From: Treponema sp. UBA1798
Lineage (GTDB): Bacteria > Spirochaetota > Spirochaetia > Treponematales > Treponemataceae
Reading direction: 5' to 3'
Assembly (NCBI GenBank): GCA_002319875.1
Contig: DCFS01000048.1
Span: 1 to 12,748 of the forward strand
DNA: 12,748 nucleotides
The notes beneath the pieces are model-generated. The model was given only the letters and a program-made list of their open reading frames with translations. It had not been told where the DNA came from and made no database searches. Shown here in pieces: positions 5,465 to 12,748 of the stretch. Each line of letters starts with the position of its first letter. Position 1 is the first letter of the stretch. Both the position numbers and the translations under genes were made by a program.

Positions 5465-7447
5465 ATGGGTAGAACAACGCAGATGCGGTTAGTAGAACTG
5501 ATGGTGCTCAAACAGGATATAGACCGGGTGATTGAATTTCTGGGAAGAAAAGGCAGTTTCCAGTTTGAAGCGCACGAACAGCTCTCTGCTTCTGCTCCCG
5601 AAGACGGCGATCGTAACGGGAATGCCGATATATTCCAGCAACTCCAGCAGATACGTGTCTACCTGAATATAAAGGACCGGGAAGATATTGAAGGATGTTC
5701 TTTACCTTCTGAATCTGATTATCAGAATGAACAGAAATTTGCGGTTTCTGTAGAAGAACTGAAAAAAAAGGATACCGCCCGGAGCGAAGCAGCCAAACGT
5801 GTCGGCGATGCATATCGGGAGGCGCTGGCTTTTTCTAATCTGAAAGCTTCTTATTCCGAACTTGAGCATCTTTCATTTTTGACACTGCGTATCGGTAAAA
5901 TAGACCCTTCTCTCGTTGACGAACTTAAATTTTCAGTAGGTAACAGGGCTGTAATCGTTCAGCTCGGGGAAGATAAGTCCCGCATACTTGCAGCGTCTTC
6001 AAAGAAAGGCCGCTTTGCACTTGATGCGGAACTGCGAAAATATGGTTTTGCTGCGATGGAGATTCCGAAGGAATTTAAAGGAATCCCTGATGATGTTCTT
6101 CAGTCGTTAAAACAGCAGTCTGAACAGGCTGAGATGCAGTTTCGCGAAATTACAGAGGAAAGGCGTAATTTTGCTGAAACGCACAGGGATCTTCTCCTTC
6201 ACCTGCTTGGTGTTTTTTCTGTTGCAATGCAGGTACATGCTACTGAAAATTCTCTTGAAGCGACTCATATGGTCTACCGTCTTACCGGGTGGATTCCCGC
6301 ATATGAAGGCAAATCGATGATGAAGGAACTCGACCAGCTTACGGAAGGCAGAATAGCCATCCGTCTTTATTTGCCGTCGGAAGTCCCCGCTGTTGTTTCA
6401 GGACATGAAAAAGTTCCTGTTCAGCTGAAACACGGAACCCTTGTCGGTGCATTTGAACGCATGATTTTCAGTTATGGTTCTCCTGTATATGGAACAATAG
6501 ATCCGACCCCATTTGTTGCACTTTTTTTTACCGTACTTTTTGGTATTATGTTTGGCGACTGCGGTCAGGGGCTGGTATTCTTTCTGCTGGGAATCCTTAT
6601 GGCAAAGAAAATCATAAAAGTAGGCAGCTGGAATAAATTTGCTCCTATTTTCATGTCGATAGGTGTAAGCAGCTCTATAATGGGGCTGCTTACCGGTGAA
6701 TTTTTTACAAACGATACGCTGCTGGATCCTTTTGCCCGGTTTGTTACCGGACTGTTTGGGACTCCGCGGTCGCCTATCCTTAAAATGATGCCATCTTCGG
6801 ATCCTGAATCCATCAGAAATATGTTTTTGTTTTTCGGATTTTCAATTGCCGTCGGTTTTGTCATCAATTCACTCGGTCTTATAATCAATATTATAAACCA
6901 GTTCAGCCTCAAACATTATGGCGAAGCATTGTTTGGCAAAACCGGTGTGTCAGGTGCTGTTTTTTTCTGGTATGTAATTGCTATGGTTATCAGAATGGCG
7001 TTTTTCCATCATGCAATGGCATTGTATGACTGGATTGTCATATCAGTTACGTTATTATGTGCTGCCTTCGGAGAACCGCTTGCCAGACTTGTCGGGGGCA
7101 AACATCCCGTACTTGAAAACGGATTGGGAACTGCTGTTATTACCGGTATGGTTGAAATACTTGAAGTAATATCAAGTTATTTTTCAAATACAGTCAGTTT
7201 TATGCGTGTCGGCGCTTTTGCACTGTCCCATGCTGTTCTCGGATATATCATAATAACGATGACTAATCTCGTAGGAGGTCCGGGGGGAGTAATTATTTTC
7301 CTGCTGGGAAATGCCATAGTTATTCTGCTTGAGGGAATGATAGTTGCAATACAGGTCGTTCGTTTACAGTATTATGAGTTTTTCTCGAAGTTCTTCAATG
7401 AAACCGGCCGGGAGTTTAAACCGTTTAAATTTCAATATAGTGCTTAG
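5465..7447 (+). CDS. atpI: V-type ATPase membrane subunit I (a-type stator)
   Basis: Stator subunit that forms the ion path beside the rotor ring. Of its 660 residues, roughly 1-340 are the cytoplasmic arm (alpha/beta with coiled-coil segments) that contacts the peripheral stalks. The rest is membrane-embedded, with about seven or eight hydrophobic helices starting near T348. The essential arginine of the ion path is R581 in FMRVGAFALSHA. It is preceded by the MVEILEVISSYFSN helix and followed by the C-terminal family signature LQYYEFFSKFFNETGREFKPF in the last 25 or so residues. GAGGT (5454-5458) is six bases before the ATG. Subunit K lies 54 bases downstream, the widest gap within the ATPase cluster. 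Confidence 0.97.
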   Translation: MGRTTQMRLVELMVLKQDIDRVIEFLGRKGSFQFEAHEQLSASAPEDGDRNGNADIFQQLQQIRVYLNIKDREDIEGCSLPSESDYQNEQKFAVSVEELKKKDTARSEAAKRVGDAYREALAFSNLKASYSELEHLSFLTLRIGKIDPSLVDELKFSVGNRAVIVQLGEDKSRILAASSKKGRFALDAELRKYGFAAMEIPKEFKGIPDDVLQSLKQQSEQAEMQFREITEERRNFAETHRDLLLHLLGVFSVAMQVHATENSLEATHMVYRLTGWIPAYEGKSMMKELDQLTEGRIAIRLYLPSEVPAVVSGHEKVPVQLKHGTLVGAFERMIFSYGSPVYGTIDPTPFVALFFTVLFGIMFGDCGQGLVFFLLGILMAKKIIKVGSWNKFAPIFMSIGVSSSIMGLLTGEFFTNDTLLDPFARFVTGLFGTPRSPILKMMPSSDPESIRNMFLFFGFSIAVGFVINSLGLIINIINQFSLKHYGEALFGKTGVSGAVFFWYVIAMVIRMAFFHHAMALYDWIVISVTLLCAAFGEPLARLVGGKHPVLENGLGTAVITGMVEILEVISSYFSNTVSFMRVGAFALSHAVLGYIIITMTNLVGGPGGVIIFLLGNAIVILLEGMIVAIQVVRLQYYEFFSKFFNETGREFKPFKFQYSA

Positions 7448-7501
7448 AAACTGTCTGATAAGGCAGATAAATATAATTACGGATGACAAAGAGGTTGTTG
7501 T
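7448..7501 (+). promoter_or_regulatory. Leader of the subunit K gene with small hairpin and AT-rich stretch
   Basis: This 54-base gap holds a six-pair hairpin (7452-7457 with 7464-7469, loop 7458-7463) and an AT-rich stretch containing TATAAT (7472-7477) with no good -35 box. A ribosome binding site (GAGGT, 7491-7495) follows. Subunit K is needed in several copies per enzyme, so the leader could be a translational enhancer or a cleavage site. That is inference by analogy with the leader of F-type subunit c genes. Confidence 0.3.
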
Positions 7502-7801
7502 ATGAACAAAAAATTAATTACTATTGTATCGGCTCTGGTCTGCTCTGCAGGTTTGTTTGCACAAACTGCAGCTGCTCCTGCTGCTTCAGGAAGTTCTGCT
7601 GCTAAATATATTGCTTCAGCAATCGCGGTAGGTTTGGCCTGTATAGGCGGCGGCATGGCTGTCGGCAAGATAGGTGCAGCTGCTATGGGTGCAATGAGTG
7701 AAAATGCGGATCTTTCCGGTAAAGCGCTGCCGTTTGTCGGTCTTGCAGAAGGTATCTGCCTCTGGGGATTCCTTGTAGCGCTTCTTATTATTATTCTGTA
7801 G
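7502..7801 (+). CDS. atpK: V-type ATPase proteolipid subunit K (rotor ring)
   Basis: Rotor subunit that carries the ion across the membrane; many copies form a ring. The 99-residue product starts with a signal-peptide-like segment (residues 1-20: KK, hydrophobic core, then LFAQ), as reported for some bacterial V-type proteolipids. It is followed by one helical hairpin: helix 1 about 35-62 with the glycine-rich AVGLACIGGGMAVGKIGAA stretch, and helix 2 about 76-99. The ion-binding carboxylate is E83 in GLAEGICLWGF. Cys14 does not lie in a proper lipobox. The glutamine that helps bind sodium in Enterococcus hirae NtpK (AQGK) is Val54 here (AVGK), which leans toward proton coupling, though this is not decisive. 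GAGGT lies six bases before the ATG. Confidence 0.96.
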   Translation: MNKKLITIVSALVCSAGLFAQTAAAPAASGSSAAKYIASAIAVGLACIGGGMAVGKIGAAAMGAMSENADLSGKALPFVGLAEGICLWGFLVALLIIIL

Positions 7802-7819
7802 TATTTGCTGTTTTGCAGC

Positions 7820-7836
7820 AGGAATAAACCGGTTTG
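7820..7836 (+). promoter_or_regulatory. AGGA site and TTG start of subunit F
   Basis: AGGA (7820-7823) lies ten bases before a TTG codon (7834-7836). An in-frame TAA at 7825-7827 excludes any earlier start. The family-typical N-terminus (KYFVIGE) begins directly after the TTG, so the rare start codon is well supported. Confidence 0.75.
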
Positions 7837-8169
7837 AAATATTTTGTTATAGGTGAACGGGAATTGGTACTCGCTTTTGCGCTTGTGGGAGTGCAGGGTG
7901 CTGTCGCGGTAAATCGGGGAGAGGCGCTTGAAGCTTTTAACCGGATTACCGGTAAGGGCGGAGCTGAAGCAACTCCTGTTGACGGCGAGCATCCGAAAGT
8001 ACTTATTTTAACGGAAGGTGTATCCGATATGCTGGCACAGGAGGTTCTGGACTGGCAGAAAAAAGGCGGATATCCGCTTATAGTTGAAATACCGGGTATC
8101 CAGGGACATTTAAAAGGCAGAAAAACGCTTACCGATGCAATTCGTGAAGCAATCGGAGTGCAGGTTTAG
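7834..8169 (+). CDS. atpF: V-type ATPase subunit F
   Basis: Small central-stalk subunit that binds the D shaft inside the A3B3 head. At 111 residues it has the usual length. The N-terminal KYFVIGERELVLAFALVGV matches the family pattern in which a beta strand plus a G(D/E)...LGF...GV segment opens a Rossmann-like fold. PKVLILTEGVSD (about 54-65) and a C-terminal helix after YPLIVEIPG complete it. Translation starts at a TTG; an in-frame stop nine bases upstream rules out anything longer, and the next codons already belong to the conserved core. Subunit E starts nine bases after its stop. The weak start may keep output low, which fits one copy per enzyme. Confidence 0.94.
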   Translation: MKYFVIGERELVLAFALVGVQGAVAVNRGEALEAFNRITGKGGAEATPVDGEHPKVLILTEGVSDMLAQEVLDWQKKGGYPLIVEIPGIQGHLKGRKTLTDAIREAIGVQV

Positions 8170-8178
8170 AAGGGAAAT

Positions 8179-8817
8179 ATGGAAGAATTGCGGTCAACTG
8201 AAATTCTCGATAAGGAGATACAGGCGGATGCCAGAAAGAAAGCAGAGCGGATATTATCGTCTGCAGACCAGGAGTGCCGGAATGTCATGGCAGATGTAAC
8301 CGTCAGGATGGCTGCTGCCACAAAAGACCGGAATGATGCTTATGCAAAAAAGGCAGAACAGTTTGCACGTGATGCCGATGCTGCTTTGCCGCTTGAAAAG
8401 CAACGGTATCTGGTATCATTTACAGAAAAAGCCGTATCTGATGCAGTAAATGCATATTTACTGGCTCTTTCGGAGGAAAGACGTTTCAGTCTGCTTGAGT
8501 TGCTGTTTAAACGTTGCCGTGCCGTTCTTGCCGGGAAAAAAATGCTGGCTTCCATCTATGGCTGCAATATAAAGACTGCGGAAAGTTTCTTAAAGAAAGA
8601 ACTGGGGAAGGATCTTGTTTCCTGTATGGAAACAGGATTTGAAAAGACAGGGCAGCAGGCGCCTGACGGAATGACGGTTCATGAAGGTATAATTCTGGAA
8701 GCTGAGGATCATTCCGTACGCTGCCGTTTAACACTTGAAGAACTGATTTCTGAAATTGAAGACAGATACAGCCGGGAGCTTGTGGATGCATTGTTTGGCG
8801 GGAGGCTGGCGGAATGA
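8179..8817 (+). CDS. atpE: V-type ATPase peripheral stalk subunit E
   Basis: Stator subunit that pairs with the G-like protein to form the outer stalk. The 212 residues divide into a long N-terminal coiled coil (about 1-85, rich in Lys, Glu and Ala) and a globular C-terminal domain. The latter ends in [14 protein letters not shown]...[15 protein letters not shown], matching the family's closing helices that bind the B subunit. AGAAGGG (8168-8174) lies close to the ATG and overlaps the stop of subunit F. The gene ends in an ATGA overlap with subunit A, so the two are translationally coupled. Residues 160-180 are poorly conserved, as usual for this subunit. Confidence 0.92.
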   Translation: MEELRSTEILDKEIQADARKKAERILSSADQECRNVMADVTVRMAAATKDRNDAYAKKAEQFARDADAALPLEKQRYLVSFTEKAVSDAVNAYLLALSEERRFSLLELLFKRCRAVLAGKKMLASIYGCNIKTAESFLKKELGKDLVSCMETGFEKTGQQAPDGMTVHEGIILEAEDHSVRCRLTLEELISEIEDRYSRELVDALFGGRLAE

Positions 8818-10601
8818 TTGAAGGAAAAATAATCCGTATTTCCGGTCCTATTATTTTTGCAGACGGGCTTGAAGGCTGCGGTTTGTATGATGTTGTCAAT
8901 GTCGGTGATAAAAAACTTATAGGTGAAATAATACGCCAGAACGTTGGCAGAGCGACAATTCAGGTTTATGAGGATGATACCGGACTTCATGTTGGCGAAA
9001 AAGTCATCTGCAATGAACGTCCTCTTTCCCTTCGCCTTGGACCAGGCCTGGTCGGTACTATTTATGATGGTATTCAGCGCCCTCTCAAGGCTATGTATGA
9101 AGATAAAGGGGCCTTCCTTCTGCCTGGGCAGCGGACGGAACCGCTTGATACACAGAAAAAATGGGTTTTCACCGCCGGTAACGACTCATCTGGCCAGCCG
9201 GTAAAGGCTGGAACGCCTATAGCGCCCGGTTTTCCGATCGGAACTATCAGAGAAACGCCATCGGTTCTGCATACGATTATGGTACCGCCTACAGTACGGG
9301 GCCGTGTGCTGAAAACCTTTGCAGGTTCCGGCGAGTATACGGTGGATGATGTTATTGCTACCACAGAACTGGATGAAGATATACGGCTTTCACAATACTG
9401 GCCGGTACGCAGGGCACGTCCTTATATGCAGAAAATGTCTGTTACAGAACCGCTCGTGACGGGACTGCGTGTCATCGATGTGTTTTTCCCTCTTTCCAAG
9501 GGAGGAACAGCCGCCATACCGGGCGGATTCGGTACCGGTAAGACAATGACCCAGCACGCGATAGCAAAGTGGTGTGATGCGGATCTTATTGTGTATATCG
9601 GATGCGGCGAACGCGGAAACGAAATGACCGATGTTCTTAACGAGTTCCCTCAGATTGTCGATCCCCGTACCGGACGTTCTCTTATGGAACGGACGATACT
9701 TATTGCTAATACTTCTAATATGCCCGTTGCAGCCCGTGAAGTTTCTCTTTATTCGGGTATTACGCTTGCAGAGTATTACCGTGATATGGGTATGGCAGTC
9801 GCGATTATGGCCGATTCGACAAGCCGCTGGGCAGAAGCTCTCCGTGAGCTTTCAGGCCGTATGGAAGAGATGCCTGCAGAAGAAGGCTTCCCGGCATATC
9901 TTCCGACCCGTCTTGCCGAATTTTATGAACGTGCAGGCCGCGTTAATTCTCTGTGTGGCAGGGAAGGGTCCGTTTCTGTTATCGGTGCGGTTTCTCCGCC
10001 CGGTGGGGATTTTTCGGAACCTGTTACCCAGCATACAAAGCGTTTTATACGCTGTTTCTGGGCTCTCGATCGTGATCTGGCGAATGCACGTCATTATCCG
10101 GCGATAGGCTGGATCGATTCCTATTCTGAATATGCAGATGAAGTAAAAGGCTGGTGGGAAAAACACGAACCACAGTGGGCTACCGTGCGGCTTGAGGCTC
10201 TTGATCTTCTGAAAAAAGAGCAGCGCCTGCAGCAGATTGTCCGTCTGATCGGACCTGATGCACTTCCTGAAAGCGAACGCCTGATACTTACAGTTGCCGA
10301 AATGGTAAAAAATGGTTTCCTGCAGCAGGATCAGTTTGACGCGGTTGATGCATACTGTATTTCTGAAAAACAGATTGCCATTCTGGTGATTATCATGGAC
10401 TTTTACCGTCGTGCGCTTGCCGTTATAAAGGAAGGTGCTCCGCTGGTGCGCATCAATTCTCTTCCGGTAAAGGAAGAAATCGTCCGCATCAAGTCACTTA
10501 TTACAAATGACAAAGTTGCTGATATAAAAATTGTGGAAGGCCACCTTGATGAACAAATGGGTGAACTGGAACGGACATATCGTAAGGCTGGTGCTGTATG
10601 A
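8814..10601 (+). CDS. atpA: V-type ATPase catalytic subunit A
   Basis: Catalytic subunit of the A3B3 head; it hydrolyses or makes ATP. The 595 residues are full length. The Walker A loop is GGFGTGKT at 237-244 (K243, T244). The catalytic glutamate is E266 in GCGERGNE, and the Walker B aspartate is D334 in [28 protein letters not shown] (394-406) is the usual conserved stretch. The insert specific to A subunits (the non-homologous region, about 110-190) is present, which separates it from F-type beta. GGAGG (8801-8805), eight bases before the ATG, is the strongest ribosome binding site in the cluster. The start overlaps the E stop and the stop overlaps the B start, both by four bases. No key residue is missing. 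Confidence 0.99.
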   Translation: MIEGKIIRISGPIIFADGLEGCGLYDVVNVGDKKLIGEIIRQNVGRATIQVYEDDTGLHVGEKVICNERPLSLRLGPGLVGTIYDGIQRPLKAMYEDKGAFLLPGQRTEPLDTQKKWVFTAGNDSSGQPVKAGTPIAPGFPIGTIRETPSVLHTIMVPPTVRGRVLKTFAGSGEYTVDDVIATTELDEDIRLSQYWPVRRARPYMQKMSVTEPLVTGLRVIDVFFPLSKGGTAAIPGGFGTGKTMTQHAIAKWCDADLIVYIGCGERGNEMTDVLNEFPQIVDPRTGRSLMERTILIANTSNMPVAAREVSLYSGITLAEYYRDMGMAVAIMADSTSRWAEALRELSGRMEEMPAEEGFPAYLPTRLAEFYERAGRVNSLCGREGSVSVIGAVSPPGGDFSEPVTQHTKRFIRCFWALDRDLANARHYPAIGWIDSYSEYADEVKGWWEKHEPQWATVRLEALDLLKKEQRLQQIVRLIGPDALPESERLILTVAEMVKNGFLQQDQFDAVDAYCISEKQIAILVIIMDFYRRALAVIKEGAPLVRINSLPVKEEIVRIKSLITNDKVADIKIVEGHLDEQMGELERTYRKAGAV

Positions 10602-11980
10602 AAGGTGTAGAATATCAGGGTGTTACAGGTATTGACGGACCTATCATTGTAGTCCGCCGTACGGAAAATGTATTTTATGGCGAAACAGTTTATGTCCGGG
10701 ACCGACGCGGTGAAAAACGCACCGGACGTATTGTAGATATATCTGAGACAGTCGCTGTTGTACAGATATTCGGAAGTACGACGGGGCTCGACCTTTCGGA
10801 TACCACGTTTGAATTTCTCGACAAGCCGCTGGAACTTCGTGTAGGCAGGGATCTGCTTGGACGTATTTTTAACGGGCTGGGAGAACCGATTGATGGTTAT
10901 CCTCCCATCATATCATCCGAAAAGGTGAACGTGAACGGAGATCCGATTAACCCGTATGCCCGTGTATATCCGCGTGACTTTATACAGACGGGTATTTCCG
11001 CAATTGATGGTATGAATACACTGATAAGAGGACAGAAACTGCCTATCTTCAGCGGAAACGGTTTGCCGCATAACAAACTCGCTGCACAGATTATCCGTCA
11101 GGCCCGCCTGAAGAATAGTGATGAGCAGTTCGTTATGGTTTTTGCAGGCATGGGCATAAAATACGACGTTGCAAGATTCTTTATCGATACGTTTGAGGCA
11201 TCCGGTGTCCTTTCCAAGGTTGTTATGTTCCAGTCTCTGGCAGATGCGCCTTCTATCGAGCGTATTATTACGCCGCGCTGTGCGCTTACTGCTGCGGAAT
11301 ATCTTGCATACAGATGCGGAATGCACGTGCTTGTCGTTTTGACTGATATGACAAATTATTGCGAAGCACTCCGTGAAATTTCGACGACACGCGGCGAAGT
11401 CCCCGGTCGTAAGGGATATCCTGGATATCTGTATTCTGATCTTGCCGAATTGTATGAGCGTGCAGGACGAATAAAGGGATCTGACGGTTCAATAACGCAG
11501 ATTCCTATCCTGACGATGCCTAACGATGATATCAGCCATCCTATTCCTGACCTGACTGGGTATATTACCGAAGGCCAGATTGTCCTGGATCGTGAAATGT
11601 CGCAGAAGGGAATGTATCCGCCGGTTAGCGGCCTTCCGAGCCTGAGCCGTCTGATGAAAGACGGTATCGGAAAGGGAATGACAAGGGAAGATCACTCCGG
11701 TATTGCCAGCCAGCTTTTTGCTGCATATTCACGGGTAAAATCAATTCGTAATCTTGCTGCAATCATCGGCGAAGAAGAATTGTCAGCGTCTGATAAACTG
11801 TACCTGCATTTCGGCGATAAGCTTGAAACGGAATTCTTTTCGCAGGGTGAATATGAAAACCGTACGATCGAGCAAACACTCGATATCGGCTGGAAAATGC
11901 TTTCACAGCTGCCGAAAGAAGATTTGTACAGAATCAAACCGGAACTTATTGAAAAATATATGCCTAAAAGTGAAGTATAA
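10598..11980 (+). CDS. atpB: V-type ATPase regulatory subunit B
   Basis: Non-catalytic partner of subunit A in the alternating hexamer. The 460 residues are full length. The P-loop position carries the degenerate SGNGLPHNK (152-160) instead of GxxxxGKT, as in all B subunits. R351 in [12 protein letters not shown] is the likely arginine finger reaching the catalytic site of A. The stretch [24 protein letters not shown] (304-327) includes the family signature. Translation starts within an ATGA overlap with A, with only a modest TAAGG ten bases upstream, which suggests coupling. Subunit D follows after two bases. Confidence 0.99.
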   Translation: MKGVEYQGVTGIDGPIIVVRRTENVFYGETVYVRDRRGEKRTGRIVDISETVAVVQIFGSTTGLDLSDTTFEFLDKPLELRVGRDLLGRIFNGLGEPIDGYPPIISSEKVNVNGDPINPYARVYPRDFIQTGISAIDGMNTLIRGQKLPIFSGNGLPHNKLAAQIIRQARLKNSDEQFVMVFAGMGIKYDVARFFIDTFEASGVLSKVVMFQSLADAPSIERIITPRCALTAAEYLAYRCGMHVLVVLTDMTNYCEALREISTTRGEVPGRKGYPGYLYSDLAELYERAGRIKGSDGSITQIPILTMPNDDISHPIPDLTGYITEGQIVLDREMSQKGMYPPVSGLPSLSRLMKDGIGKGMTREDHSGIASQLFAAYSRVKSIRNLAAIIGEEELSASDKLYLHFGDKLETEFFSQGEYENRTIEQTLDIGWKMLSQLPKEDLYRIKPELIEKYMPKSEV

Positions 11981-11982
11981 CA

Positions 11983-12618
11983 ATGGCAAAACTTAATATT
12001 GCACCGACAAAATCGAATCTGCTCAGAATGAAGGAACAGCTTGTCATTTCTCAGGACGGCTATGATCTTCTGGAGCAGAAACGTGAAATTCTGGTCATGG
12101 AATTGATGCATATGGTAGAGCAGGTAAAGCTGCTCGAACGCGAGATAGACAAAATCATCGGTTCCGCCTATCCTGCGCTCCGGAATATGCTTATGGCAGC
12201 AGGTGGCGATCAGGTAGAACGGATTGCTCATACTGTGCAATATGATTTTACAATTAAGGAAAGGCCTGTTACAATAGGGGGAATGAAATTTTCCTCCATC
12301 GATGTGGAATTGCCGCAAAGGCAGTTGTTTTATTCATTCCTTGGGACGCTTTCGGATAGCGACAAGGTCATGGTAGATTTTTTCCGACTGTTAAGCCTTT
12401 TGACCCAGATGGCATCTATACGGACGATCGTATGGCGGCTTGCCACTGAGGTAAAAAAAACACAGCGGCGTGTAAATGCGCTTGACAAAATGGTAATCCC
12501 TCAGACAAGGGATACGAAAAAGTATATAGAAAGTGTCCTTGAAGAACGTGAGCGTGAAAATGTTTTCGTTCTTAAGGCACTGAAAAACCGGAAGACTAAA
12601 TCGGAAGGAAAAAAATGA
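11983..12618 (+). CDS. atpD: V-type ATPase subunit D (central shaft)
   Basis: Rotating shaft that runs through the A3B3 head. The 211 residues form two long helices, about 1-60 and 130-205, with a small globular part between them. Family traits are APTKSNLLRMKEQL at the N-terminus, the GYDLLEQKREIL segment, and RRVNALDKMVIPQTRDTKKYIESVLEERERE near the C-terminus. It lies two bases after subunit B and has no clear ribosome binding site, so translation probably depends on ribosomes finishing B. Its stop overlaps the start of the stress-protein gene by four bases. The basic tail (KNRKTKSEGKK) is common for this subunit. Confidence 0.98.
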   Translation: MAKLNIAPTKSNLLRMKEQLVISQDGYDLLEQKREILVMELMHMVEQVKLLEREIDKIIGSAYPALRNMLMAAGGDQVERIAHTVQYDFTIKERPVTIGGMKFSSIDVELPQRQLFYSFLGTLSDSDKVMVDFFRLLSLLTQMASIRTIVWRLATEVKKTQRRVNALDKMVIPQTRDTKKYIESVLEERERENVFVLKALKNRKTKSEGKK

Positions 12619-12748
12619 TAAAACCGCTTTTTCAAAATGTACTTATTGCTGCAAACGGATCTGAATCTTCTCTGCATGCATCGATGTACGGTATCCTTAT
12701 GGCAAAACAGTATCACATAAAATTAAAGGTTGTTTTTGTTGTCGATAC
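12615..12748 (+). CDS. Universal stress protein (UspA-fold), 3' end outside window
   Basis: Only the first 44 codons are in the window. They read as the opening beta-strand and helix of a UspA domain: NVLIAANGSESSLHASMYGILMAK followed by the second strand LKVVFVVD. The GSE.S motif after the first strand matches the family's usual (D)GSE.S. The ATG overlaps the stop of subunit D (ATGA), and GGAAGGA (12602-12608) is a good ribosome binding site. The gene is therefore almost certainly in the ATPase operon. UspA proteins bind nucleotides or other small ligands and are linked to stress or energy state. Whether the full protein has one UspA domain, two, or a fused transporter cannot be seen. Confidence 0.8.
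   Translation, partial: MIKPLFQNVLIAANGSESSLHASMYGILMAKQYHIKLKVVFVVD

Noticed and set aside
9631..10107. Second forward open frame of 158 codons inside atpA
   Set aside because: It runs in another frame of a strongly conserved catalytic gene and its hydrophobic product matches no family.
11692..12318. Antisense open frame of 208 codons opposite atpB and atpD
   Set aside because: The translation is rich in Cys, Phe, Ser and Tyr with no recognisable motif, lies opposite two strongly conserved genes, and has no promoter or ribosome binding site that stands out.

Overview
The window reads as a Treponema-type spirochaete chromosome segment. All genes lie on the + strand and are tightly packed. 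The organism is inferred from two things. One is the gene order pgk - tpiA - secG - PTS EIIA - V-type ATPase, which from memory matches Treponema pallidum in outline. The other is the use of a V/A-type rotary ATPase in a bacterium. Base composition looks moderate (neither AT- nor GC-rich by eye). I cannot name the species from the sequence.

Layout. Positions 1-743 hold the 3' end of a poorly conserved protein whose C-terminal half looks like two degenerate S-layer-homology (SLH) repeats. A good sigma70-type promoter (757-785) then starts the glycolytic pair pgk (839-2107) and tpiA (2181-2927), separated by two RNA hairpins, one of which encloses the pgk stop codon. A second good promoter (3043-3071) lies before secG (true start probably 3120) and the stand-alone PTS EIIA-like gene (3549-4016).

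From 4102 to 12618 runs a complete V-type ATPase gene set in the order G-C-I-K-F-E-A-B-D. It contains the peripheral stalk (G, E), the central stalk (C, F, D), the membrane part (I, K) and the catalytic hexamer (A, B). Gaps are 2-54 bases, and E/A and A/B overlap by 4 bases (ATGA). D overlaps by 4 bases a gene beginning with a universal stress protein (UspA-fold) domain, which is cut by the window end. I see no strong terminator anywhere in the cluster, so a long polycistronic unit from the secG promoter is plausible.

How the genes may fit together. Pgk makes ATP by substrate-level phosphorylation, and the V-ATPase interconverts ATP and an ion gradient. SecG belongs to the membrane protein export machinery. 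EIIA and UspA are small regulatory domains flanking the ATPase genes. A regulatory link between PTS phosphorylation or stress signals and the ATPase is inference only.

The window is mostly a housekeeping region. I found no mobile element, CRISPR array, tRNA or rRNA, and nothing that is clearly a new system. The points most worth checking are the SLH-like protein, the PGK substrate-site change, the EIIA and UspA linkage to the ATPase, and the RNA structures around pgk/tpiA.
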